Counted from the stretch's first letter, positions 1-4,388 are shown. The stretch: DNA of 5,651 bases from Deltaproteobacteria bacterium (GCA_013152215.1 JAADGT010000187.1:1-5651), one strand, 5' to 3'. Numbers and translations are program-made. Notes: a model not told the origin generated them from the sequence alone.

Positions 1-243
1 TTTGCCCCGTGGCTGCCCCGCCGCGCCTGGCGGACGCGAAGCGTCCCAACGATTCACGGCTGCACTTCCGTGACGGGTGATCCGTGACGAGTGGGAACTG
101 CCGTGACGCGTGATCCGTGACGGGTGACAGGGGACAGCTGCCTCTTCGTCCCAACGTCCTAACGTCCTAACGTCCCAACGATTTACGATTGACGATTCAC
201 GGCAGTGCTTCCGTTGTGCCGTGGCGTGAGATGCCCTGGGTCG
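1..243. repeat. Repeat-rich intergenic spacer (33-bp units, octamer array, mini-hairpin)
   Basis: No gene is supported here. At 32-46 a small hairpin pairs GGACGC with GCGTCC around a GAA loop; related hairpins lie at 2749-2761, 3739-3751 and 4423-4437. Two 33-bp units follow, at 68-100 and 101-133, each opening with CCGTGACG followed by SGTGATC. At 147-178 four octamers run head to tail (CGTCCCAA, CGTCCTAA, CGTCCTAA, CGTCCCAA) and lead into CGATTTAC and CGATTCAC words. The same order of elements recurs at 1893-2010 and 4521-4638, so this is one copy of a dispersed intergenic repeat. Its function is unknown. Confidence 0.75.
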
Positions 244-262
244 CGTGAGGCCGGGGGCGTCC

Positions 263-523
263 TCAGCCCAGAACGATTCGCAGGGCCTCGCGGAACGCGT
301 CAATGCTTTCCGCCCGGACGGCCTGGCGAAGAAGGATCTTGAGCTTTGCCGGGTCGTCGGCCAGGCGCACCCGGTCCACGATGTCCCCCGGCACGGGCTC
401 AAACCGAGCTTCCAGGGCTTCCAACACGCTTTCTCGGGCGGCTTCCAGCCGACCTTCCTGCACTCCCTGTTGAAGGCCCTTCGTCATCCCCTCTTCGATC
501 CATTTCTCGGCCAGCGTCGGCAT
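263..523 (-). CDS. Possible intragenic short Rpn C-terminal protein (RpnS-like antitoxin candidate)
   Basis: Within the Rpn remnant, an in-frame ATG at 523 is preceded by AAGGAG (532-537 on the opposite strand) with 8 nt spacing, which is a near-ideal Shine-Dalgarno site. Translation from here gives 86 residues, MPTLAEKWIEEGMTKGLQQG onward, with no nuclease motif. The product would be charged and helical: a GLQQGVQEGRLEAARE-type segment followed by a small helical domain (DIVDRVRLADDPAKLKILLR). Published work on E. coli Rpn genes describes short C-terminal proteins made from internal starts that neutralise the full-length nuclease, and this site fits that plan. It lies downstream of the frameshift, so it can be made even though the nuclease cannot. 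Expression is inferred only from the start site. Confidence 0.4.
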   Translation of the reverse strand: MPTLAEKWIEEGMTKGLQQGVQEGRLEAARESVLEALEARFEPVPGDIVDRVRLADDPAKLKILLRQAVRAESIDAFREALRIVLG

Positions 524-531
524 GATCTCTT

Positions 532-537
532 CTCCTT
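532..537 (-). promoter_or_regulatory. Internal Shine-Dalgarno site in the Rpn remnant
   Basis: AAGGAG on the minus strand stands 8 nt before the in-frame ATG at 523. It is as good as the ribosome sites of the intact genes in this window, which is unusual for the middle of a coding region. It is what suggests independent translation of the C-terminal domain. Confidence 0.45.
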
Positions 538-765
538 CGGGCCCGAGGGCCGCTGTGAGGGCGTTTCGGATCTCCTCCGGCCCCACCCGGTCGGTGGCCA
601 TGGCCACGTACCGCAGCATCACCTCCACCGCCTCGAGGCCGGTCTGGGACTGGCAGAGGTTCGCCAGGAGCCCCGGGGCTCGCGACAGGGCCTCCCCCAG
701 GTCGTCGTGGAAGATGTGCTTCATGACCAGCAGCGACGCCTGGAGGATCGCGGTCCCACGGATCT

Positions 766-790
766 CCTCGGCCGCGAGTAGCGGCCGAGG
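766..790. repeat. Perfect 10-bp inverted repeat at the Rpn frameshift
   Basis: CCTCGGCCGC (766-775) and GCGGCCGAGG (781-790) are exact reverse complements around the 5-nt loop GAGTA. The frame change in the Rpn gene falls in the left arm, around 773-777. The stem is almost pure G+C. A stable hairpin like this can promote slippage during replication or cause a dropped base in sequencing. Confidence 0.9.
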
Positions 791-1086
791 TCGCAAAGCA
801 GGTAACGAAGCTCCGGCTGATACGCGCGCAGGCCTTCGGGCGCGTTCGGGAGCTCCGAGAGCCGCTCCGGTACCCGCCAGGGGGTTCGGCCGTGGTACAG
901 GACCACCGGGATCACCGGCGGGAGGCCGGGCTGCCCCGTCTCCCTGAGGGTTTTCTCCCACAGCCGGACGACATACCGCAGGACTTGGAGTGCCGTGAGC
1001 CGGTCCGGGTAGCTCTTGTGCTCGATGAGCAGGTACACAAAGGCCTCGCCCCCGTCCTTGAGGTCCACGGTGAACACGGCGTCGGC

Positions 1087-1230
1087 CTGGGCTGGGGGCT
1101 CCCTGCGCCTTTGGGCGCACGGGCCGGGGGCGGGGAGGGAAGGTCGGGGCCGTTCCCCGTGGGTGCGGTGCGCACGGTGATCGGTCGGCCCGGTTCTGGG
1201 TCCGGCGGCTGAGTTGATCCCCCGAGGAGG
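1087..1230. other. GC-rich gap upstream of the broken Rpn gene
   Basis: This stretch sits between the coiled-coil gene and the first recognisable Rpn residue, where the Rpn N-terminus should be. All three minus-strand frames give low-complexity Pro/Arg/Ala sequence without family motifs. A perfect hairpin, TGCGCC-TTTG-GGCGCA, lies at 1104-1119 just before the break. It is most likely the scar of a deletion or replacement. No convincing promoter was seen. Confidence 0.5.
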
Positions 1231-1695
1231 TTACGCGCCCTTCGCCGGGCGAGGAAGGTGGACTTCGGTGTCCCGGCGGTGGGCAGCGAGGTCTTCCTTC
1301 ACCTCTTGGAGGGTCGACCCCACACGGTCGATCTTGGCGCTTAACCGGGTTTCCACCTCGTCGATCTTGGCGCTGAGCCGGGTGTCCACCTCGTCGATCT
1401 TGGCGCTGAGCCGGGCGTCCACCTCGTCGATCTTGGCGCTGAGCCGGGCGTCCACCTCGTCGATCTTGGCGCTTAACCGGGTGTCCACCCCATCGATCTT
1501 GGCGCTTAACCTGGCGTCCACCCCATCGATCTTGTCGTTGAGTGCGCGGATCATGAACAGGAGCTGTTCATCGCGCTCCCGCGACTCCTGACGGGCACGT
1601 TCGATGTCGGCGCGTAGGACCTCGTGGCCCTCCAGGACAAGGTCGAACTTTCCCCGGATGTCCTCGAGCAGGATTTCGAGATGGTCCTTTTCCAT
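1231..1695 (-). CDS. Small coiled-coil protein built on 11-residue repeats, function unknown
   Basis: The product has 154 residues. I chose the ATG at 1695 because GGAG lies 8 nt upstream and the protein then opens with MEKDHLEILLEDIRGKFDLV, which reads like a real N-terminus. An upstream in-frame ATG at 1737 (MPVCESI) also has a G-rich site before it and cannot be excluded. Residues 1-50 are acidic, helical and mixed. From about residue 52 the pattern LSAKIDEVDAR repeats seven times with few changes, then LQEVKEDLAAHRRDTEVH and a short PRPAKGA tail. Leu, Ile and Val spaced 11 apart predict a long hendecad coiled coil, so self-association is likely. No signal peptide, membrane segment or catalytic motif is visible. 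It lies upstream of the Rpn remnant on the same strand; a functional link is possible but not shown. Confidence 0.8.
   Translation of the reverse strand: MEKDHLEILLEDIRGKFDLVLEGHEVLRADIERARQESRERDEQLLFMIRALNDKIDGVDARLSAKIDGVDTRLSAKIDEVDARLSAKIDEVDARLSAKIDEVDTRLSAKIDEVETRLSAKIDRVGSTLQEVKEDLAAHRRDTEVHLPRPAKGA
1328..1560 (-). repeat. In-frame 33-bp tandem repeat, seven units
   Basis: The word GATCTTGG/GATCTTGT begins at 1330, 1363, 1396, 1429, 1462, 1495 and 1528, exactly 33 bp apart. Each unit encodes one 11-residue coiled-coil repeat. The central units (1363-1494) are nearly identical and the outer ones diverge (AACC for GAGC, CCCAT for CCTCG), a pattern typical of arrays that expand and contract in the middle. 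Gain or loss of units would keep the frame. Confidence 0.95.
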
Positions 1696-2006
1696 GGCCG
1701 TGTCTCCGGTGGACGGGATCGACTCGCACACGGGCATCTTGCCCCCCTGGATTCCGGGATGCAAGGGCTCGCCTTGTCCAACGAGAGATGAGCTTGAAGG
1801 GCGCACGTGATTCCAACCCACCCGTTTCTCCAACAGGCGAACCGTTGATCCGTTACGGGTGACGGGGGAACGGCCGTGATGCGTGGGAACTTCCGTGACG
1901 CGTGACCAGTGACGGGTGGGAACTGCCGTGACGGGTGACCAGTGACGCGGTGACGGGCCCAGTGGCCCCTCGTCCCAACGTCCTACCGTCCCAGCGTCTC
2001 AACGAT
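1696..2006. repeat. Intergenic spacer with 33-bp units, 44-bp shared block and octamer array
   Basis: 1696-1850 holds the leader of the coiled-coil gene; no good promoter stands out. From 1853 the dispersed repeat begins. Units at 1893-1925 and 1926-1958 repeat with a 33-bp step, as at 68-133. Positions 1940-1983 are identical over 44 bp to 4560-4603, including a GGGCC-CAGT-GGCCC mini-stem. Octamers run from 1971 to 2002 (CGTCCCAA, CGTCCTAC, CGTCCCAG, CGTCTCAA) and end in CGATTCAC, which reaches into the last codons and stop of the vapC gene. Confidence 0.85.
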
Positions 2007-2423
2007 TCACGACTCACGACTTTCGACCGCCCGGCGATAGGCGCGTTCCAGATCCTTGTCTGCTGTGACGAGCTCGGCACCGCGGTCCAGGGCGAGGCGG
2101 AGGAAGATCGCGTCGTAGACCGTCAGCCCCACCTGCCGGGCCAGTTCGACGGCTCCGAGGACGTGGTCCCGGTGTCCCACCACGTCCAGGGGAAGGGTCA
2201 GGATCTCCGTCAGGATCCCGTCCACCTCGTCCGCGCGCAGCAGACCGGCCCGTTCCTTCTTGAGCAGAACCTGGGGCGCTTCGGCCAGGGCCAGTTCGGG
2301 CACCAGCAAGGCACCGTCGCCACGCCATGCCGTCTCCACGGCATCCTCGAGCCCGTCCGGCACGGGGCCGTCGGGCACGTAGAAGCGCACGATCGCCGAG
2401 GTGTCCAGGACCCAGGCTCTCAC
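2007..2423 (-). CDS. vapC: VapC-family PIN-domain ribonuclease toxin
   Basis: VapC toxins are Mg2+-dependent ribonucleases that cut tRNA or rRNA and are held inactive by VapB. The 138-residue protein spans the usual family length. It opens MRAWVLDTSAIVRFY with the first acidic residue at D7. The second motif is VPELALAEAPQVLL, with E43 and the conserved E48. The third is GLTVYDAIFLRLALDRGAEL with D104, and the fourth LVTADKDL with D122 and D124. All four acidic positions of the PIN active site are present, so the toxin looks functional. The start is a GTG at 2423 that overlaps the vapB stop by 4 nt (GTGA), implying translational coupling. The last codons (ESRES and stop) fall inside the intergenic CGATTCAC-type repeat, so the tail may have been supplied by that repeat. 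Confidence 0.95.
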   Translation of the reverse strand: MRAWVLDTSAIVRFYVPDGPVPDGLEDAVETAWRGDGALLVPELALAEAPQVLLKKERAGLLRADEVDGILTEILTLPLDVVGHRDHVLGAVELARQVGLTVYDAIFLRLALDRGAELVTADKDLERAYRRAVESRES

Positions 2424-2650
2424 CCGCGGCGCTCCTCCCGGACCTCCGCGACGGTGTCTCCCAACGGCCGGCCCTGGAGCCGTGCCCTCCAGTGGGCGGC
2501 TGCACCGAGCGGTGAGGGGCGGTCCAGCGCGCGTACGCGCTCGAGCAGGACGAGGACCTGCTGCTGGAGGCTCCGGCGGTTGCGCTTCGCCAACGACGAC
2601 AAGGCTTCGTAGACGTCATCCGGAACGTTGCGCACCGTTAGGGACTTCAT
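2420..2650 (-). CDS. vapB: VapB/FitA-like ribbon-helix-helix antitoxin
   Basis: The 76-residue product should bind VapC and repress its own operon. Residues 1-40 (MKSLTVRNVPDDVYEALSSL, then AKRNRRSLQQQVLVLLERV) match a FitA/Arc-type ribbon-helix-helix: a short beta strand for DNA contact followed by two helices. Residues 41-76 form the toxin-binding tail, ending GDTVAEVREERRG. The ATG at 2650 is preceded by AGGAGG at 4 nt, a strong site with short spacing. The frame stays open far upstream, but that extension runs through intergenic repeats and the promoter, so it is not coding. The gene overlaps vapC by 4 nt. Confidence 0.93.
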   Translation of the reverse strand: MKSLTVRNVPDDVYEALSSLAKRNRRSLQQQVLVLLERVRALDRPSPLGAAAHWRARLQGRPLGDTVAEVREERRG

Positions 2651-2672
2651 GATGCCTCCTTTTCGCGAGTCC

Positions 2673-2701
2673 AGTATGGTGTGCTTGCAAAATGCTGTCA
2701 A
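2673..2701 (-). promoter_or_regulatory. vapBC promoter
   Basis: On the minus strand a perfect -35 box TTGACA (2696-2701) is followed after 17 nt by CATACT (2673-2678), four of six matches to the -10 consensus. Transcription would start about 15 nt before the vapB ATG, leaving room for little more than the AGGAGG site. This looks like a standard sigma-70-type promoter. Confidence 0.7.
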
Positions 2702-2710
2702 TTGCCAAGC
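2683..2710. promoter_or_regulatory. Candidate VapBC operator (inverted repeat over the -35 box)
   Basis: GCTTGCAA (2683-2690) and TTGCCAAGC (2702-2710) form an inverted repeat with one extra base in the second arm, flanking the -35 hexamer. FitA-type antitoxins bind inverted repeats that overlap their own promoter, so the position is right. The arms are short and the match imperfect, so this is an inference. Confidence 0.45.
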
Positions 2711-2972
2711 TCTGGGCTCACGCAACAGGAAAGGCCGTGACGGGTGTGGACGCTTGGCGTCGGCTGGGAGGCTGGGAGCCACAGATCTGCACAGATTTGC
2801 ACGGATTTTGGGGTGCGGACGCCCAACGTCCCAACGGTCCCCGACCAACGACCGTGTAGGATGGGGGGCGTAGACAAGTTTTGAAGTTTCCCCCGGCCTC
2901 GGCCGCCCCAAGGGCCCCGATGGCGATGTAGTGAGGGGGGTGTCGAGGCGGTGACGGCCCGGCGGCCCCTCG
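2711..2972. repeat. Intergenic spacer with shared TA-leader block and ACAGAT half-element
   Basis: No gene is supported. 2735-2776 resembles 4411-4451: GTGACGRGTGT, then a GACGC hairpin, then GTCGGCTGGRAGGCT. 2766-2809 matches 3621-3664 at 40 of 44 positions, including CACAGATTTGCACGGATTTT. 2817-2840 carries CCCAACGTCCCAACGG words. At the far end, 2951-2974 (GTGACGGCCCGG then CGGCCCCTCGTC) is a diverged copy of the block at 1950-1973 and 4570-4593, and it touches the stop codon of the ParE-family gene. Confidence 0.75.
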
Positions 2973-3287
2973 TCACCCCTCGTCGAGTAGGCGGCCCTTC
3001 TCGGCGTCCAACAGTCGTCGGCCATGGATGACGGCGGCTACCGTGATTTCTTTTTCACCAACGCGGTAGATCAAGCGGTAGGAGTAGACGAAAATCTCAC
3101 GGATGGATGGGTCGGCGGTTTCTGGGACCGTTCGGCCGCGGTTTGGTAGTCGGGCCAACCCCTCGGCCGCGGAGAGGATCTTCGAGACCACACTCTTAGC
3201 AAACCGTGGGGAGTCCCGAGAAATGTAGGACGCGATCTCCTCGACGTCGCTCAGAGCCTCGGGGGACCACACTACTCGTCGAGCCAT
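2973..3287 (-). CDS. ParE/RelE-family type II toxin
   Basis: The 104-residue protein has the compact ParE/RelE fold pattern. MARRVVWSPEALSDVEEIAS forms the first strand and helix, YISRDSPRFAKSVV the second helix with the usual proline, and LARLPNRGR the Leu-Pro-Gly-Arg turn before the sheet. REIFVYSYRLIYRV (63-76) and ITVAAVIHGRR (81-91) are the paired core strands. RelE enzymes cut mRNA on the ribosome and ParE proteins inhibit gyrase; the sequence favours the ParE-like subgroup but does not decide the target. It starts inside the upstream antitoxin gene with a 16-nt overlap and only a weak ribosome site, so translational coupling is likely. The C-terminal DEG and stop lie in a CCCCTCGTC direct repeat at the edge of the intergenic element. 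It appears intact. Confidence 0.92.
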   Translation of the reverse strand: MARRVVWSPEALSDVEEIASYISRDSPRFAKSVVSKILSAAEGLARLPNRGRTVPETADPSIREIFVYSYRLIYRVGEKEITVAAVIHGRRLLDAEKGRLLDEG

Positions 3288-3460
3288 CTTTTCAGCCGCT
3301 TTACGGCTTCCTCGTGGGCAACCGCTCCCTGGATCTCTGCGGCCTCCAAGCCGTGGCGGATCTTTTCCAGAACATACAGGTGGTACTGGATGTCCTCGAT
3401 AGAGCAGTTGTCCGGCAACTCGTCCAACAGGTGCCGTACCTCATCTTTCGCTGTGTTCAT
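3272..3460 (-). CDS. Small antitoxin partner of the ParE-family toxin
   Basis: The 62-residue acidic protein opens MNTAKDEVRHLLDELPDNCS, continues IEDIQYHLYVLEKIRHGLEA, and ends AHEEAVKRLKRWLDE. The LPDNCSIEDIQYHLYVLEKI core and the HEEAVKRLKRWL tail are the pattern of a small protein commonly found just upstream of ParE/RelE toxins. Position, size and the 16-nt overlap with the toxin support the antitoxin role. I see no clear ribbon-helix-helix strand or other standard DNA-binding motif, so how it would repress the operon is unclear. The ATG at 3460 follows AAGGGG at about 5 nt. Confidence 0.8.
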   Translation of the reverse strand: MNTAKDEVRHLLDELPDNCSIEDIQYHLYVLEKIRHGLEAAEIQGAVAHEEAVKRLKRWLDE

Positions 3461-3560
3461 CTTGTCCCCTTGAGACGGAGTGGCAGTCGCCTCTCAGGCC
3501 CGGCAAAGCCCGACCCCGCCGAATGTGGGCGGCCCCCAGGTTCTACCGACCCTGCAGGCA

Positions 3561-3589
3561 ACTTTACCGGCATGGTGTCCGATCGGCAA
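3561..3589 (-). promoter_or_regulatory. Weak candidate promoter for the ParE-family module
   Basis: On the minus strand TTGCCG (3584-3589) and TAAAGT (3561-3566) are 17 nt apart, four of six matches each. The boxes lie about 100 nt before the antitoxin ATG, leaving a long leader. Nothing better was found closer. Confidence 0.25.
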
Positions 3590-3630
3590 GCCGAGGGGAT
3601 GTCCGTGAGGCTGGGTGGCTGGGAGGCTAG

Positions 3631-3722
3631 GAGCCACAGATGGACACAGATTTGCACGGATTTTAGGACAGAGAGTGGCTCTCTTCCCGTATCTGTGTTC
3701 ATCTGTGTGAACCTGTGGCCGA
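3631..3722. repeat. Imperfect ~92-bp palindrome of the ACAGAT repeat family
   Basis: The left arm at 3631-3659 (GAGCCACAGATGGACACAGA, then TTTGCACGG) pairs with the right arm at 3691-3722 (ATCTGTGTTCATCTGTGTGA, then ACCTGTGGCC), with about three quarters of positions complementary. At the centre a perfect GAGAG-TGG-CTCTC hairpin sits at 3671-3683, so both palindromes share one axis. The left arm is a near copy of 2766-2809. It resembles a REP- or MITE-like non-autonomous element. No transposase or target duplication is visible. Confidence 0.75.
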
Positions 3723-3802
3723 TGAGACGCGCCCGCCCGACGCGAAGCGTCCTACCGTCCCTCGGCCAACGACGGTACGGCGCCGTAGCGTGAGACGTCG
3801 GG
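3723..3802. repeat. Spacer with mini-hairpin and 12-bp palindrome behind yoeB
   Basis: 3739-3751 is another GACGC-GAA-GCGTC hairpin, followed by CGTCCTACCGTCC octamer-like words. TACGGCGCCGTA at 3776-3787 is a perfect 12-bp palindrome located 15 bp past the yoeB stop. It lacks a T-run on the minus strand, so it is not a classical terminator, though it could protect a 3' end. Confidence 0.45.
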
Positions 3803-4077
3803 TCAGTAGTGGTATCGGGTCTGGAGAAAGTCCACGCGCTCCGCTGTTACGCGGTACACCAGACGGTGTTCCTGGGTTGGGTGATTCGGCGGGACCACGC
3901 GTTGGGATCGAGGTATCTCAGGGGTTCGGGCTTTCCCAGCCCCTGGAAGGGATCGCGCAGCACGGCCTCCACGAGATCGAGCACGCGCAGGGCGGTTTTC
4001 CGGTGGGTCCTCACCCACCAGCGAAGATCCTCCCGAAACTCCGGGTGGAAGACCGCGGCCCGTTCATTCGGCGGCAC
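3803..4077 (-). pseudogene. yoeB: YoeB-family mRNA endonuclease toxin, disrupted by a 5-bp duplication
   Basis: YoeB is a ribosome-dependent mRNA-cleaving toxin of about 84 residues. The first frame gives HPEFREDLRWWVRTHRKTAL, then DPFQGLGKPEPLRYLDPNAW and SRRIT. The family sequence then resumes in another frame as QEHRLVYRVTAERVDFLQTRYHY. The break is a tandem duplication of TGGGT on the plus strand (3873-3882). Removing one copy restores SRRITQEHRLVYRV and an 89-residue protein. That protein has all expected catalytic residues: E51 in GKPEPL, R64 in WSRR, and H88 in the terminal YHY. I set the start at the GTG at 4077 because GGGAGG lies 6 nt before it; it overlaps yefM by 14 nt. As read, translation continues in the wrong frame to about 3847 and loses the catalytic C-terminus, so the toxin should be inactive. 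Confidence 0.92.
3873..3882. repeat. TGGGT tandem duplication inside yoeB
   Basis: Two adjacent copies of TGGGT (ACCCA on the coding strand) lie exactly where the YoeB frame changes. The net effect is +5 bases between the RRIT and EHRLVY codons. It could be a fixed mutation, a reversible slippage site or an assembly error. Confidence 0.9.
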
Positions 4078-4348
4078 CCTCGACCTCCCGCCGCAGCTCC
4101 TCCAAGGAGGTTGGGGCACCTTCCCCTTTGCGCGCCCGGATCAGAGCCCGAAGTAAACGCTCGGCATTGCGGGGCGAGCGGAGCAGGTGGGCGGTCTCAA
4201 GCAGGCTCGAGAGCTCGTCGGCCGCGATGAGCGCCACGTCCTCGCGGTTCCGGCGGCGGATGATGATCGGTTCCCGGGTGGACGCGGCCTCGTCCAGGTA
4301 CTTTGCCAGGTGGGCCCGGGCATCGCTGTACGTGGTTTGGATCGGCAT
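4064..4348 (-). CDS. yefM: YefM/Phd-family antitoxin
   Basis: The 94-residue protein neutralises YoeB-type toxins and represses its own operon. Residues 1-58 form the Phd/YefM DNA-binding domain: MPIQTTYSDARAHLAKYLDE, the basic REPIIIRRRNREDVALIAAD hairpin, then ELSSLLETAHLL. The LLRSPRNAERLLRAL stretch (55-69) is a hallmark of YefM proteins and leads into the toxin-binding tail, GAPTSLEELRREVEGAAE. The ATG at 4348 follows GGAGG at 5 nt. The frame remains open upstream, but that part runs through the promoter and repeats and is not counted. Unlike its toxin, the gene is intact. Confidence 0.94.
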   Translation of the reverse strand: MPIQTTYSDARAHLAKYLDEAASTREPIIIRRRNREDVALIAADELSSLLETAHLLRSPRNAERLLRALIRARKGEGAPTSLEELRREVEGAAE

Positions 4349-4361
4349 GGGTACCTCCAGG

Positions 4362-4388
4362 GAGTTGTACATGGTTACCGTACAACTC
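4362..4388. promoter_or_regulatory. YefM-YoeB operator palindrome
   Basis: GAGTTGTAC (4362-4370) and GTACAACTC (4380-4388) are perfect 9-bp inverted arms around ATGGTTACC. The left side contains TGTACA, the core motif described for the E. coli yefM-yoeB operator, and the right side carries a one-base variant. It ends 14 bp upstream of the yefM start and overlaps the -10 box, well placed for autorepression. Confidence 0.8.

Larger units (their letters stand above)
263..1086 (-). pseudogene. Rpn-family recombination-promoting nuclease / putative transposase, 5'-truncated and frameshifted
   Basis: Rpn (YhgA-like, PF04754-type) proteins are PD-(D/E)XK nucleases linked to DNA cleavage, recombination and phage defence. 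The upstream fragment starts at DAVFTVDLKDGGEAFVYLL and continues with IEHKS, giving the D and E-x-K spacing of the nuclease core, then PPVIPVVLYHG and RYLLCDLGRYS, both typical of the family. After LGRYS the homology moves to another frame, AAEEIRGTAILQASLLVMKHI, and continues to the C-terminal helices ending in IDAFREALRIVLG. One missing base around 773-777 explains the switch. Joined, about 271 residues remain. The first 60 or so family residues are absent: nothing in any minus frame of 1087-1230 resembles them, and no in-frame start precedes the GTG at 1077. A double defect argues for a pseudogene, but the frameshift alone could be a base-calling error in a GC hairpin. The coiled-coil gene lies 144 bp upstream. 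Confidence 0.85.

Noticed and set aside
766..790. Programmed -1 frameshift making a full Rpn protein
   Set aside because: There is no X-XXY-YYZ slippery heptamer before the hairpin, and the shift point is within the stem, not 5-9 nt upstream of it.
1328..1560. Regular 33-bp repeats resembling a CRISPR array
   Set aside because: The units are directly contiguous with no unique spacers, stay in frame and encode an 11-residue coiled-coil repeat.
1214..1591. Plus-strand open frame with SILALSRVSTS repeats
   Set aside because: It is the complementary reading of the coiled-coil repeat array; the minus-strand frame has a proper start, ribosome site and coiled-coil pattern.
2014..2619. 201-residue open frame across vapBC on the minus strand
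   Set aside because: It is Arg/Ser/Pro-rich and lies over two clearly recognised genes in other frames.
3776..3787. TACGGCGCCGTA as an intrinsic terminator for yoeB
   Set aside because: It is a short palindrome with no loop and no T-run on the minus strand.
3206..3793. Plus-strand open frame running through the ParE-type module and spacer
   Set aside because: It includes ICTDF- and FICVNLW-type peptides, which are just the translation of the ACAGAT repeat, and it overlaps real genes on the other strand.
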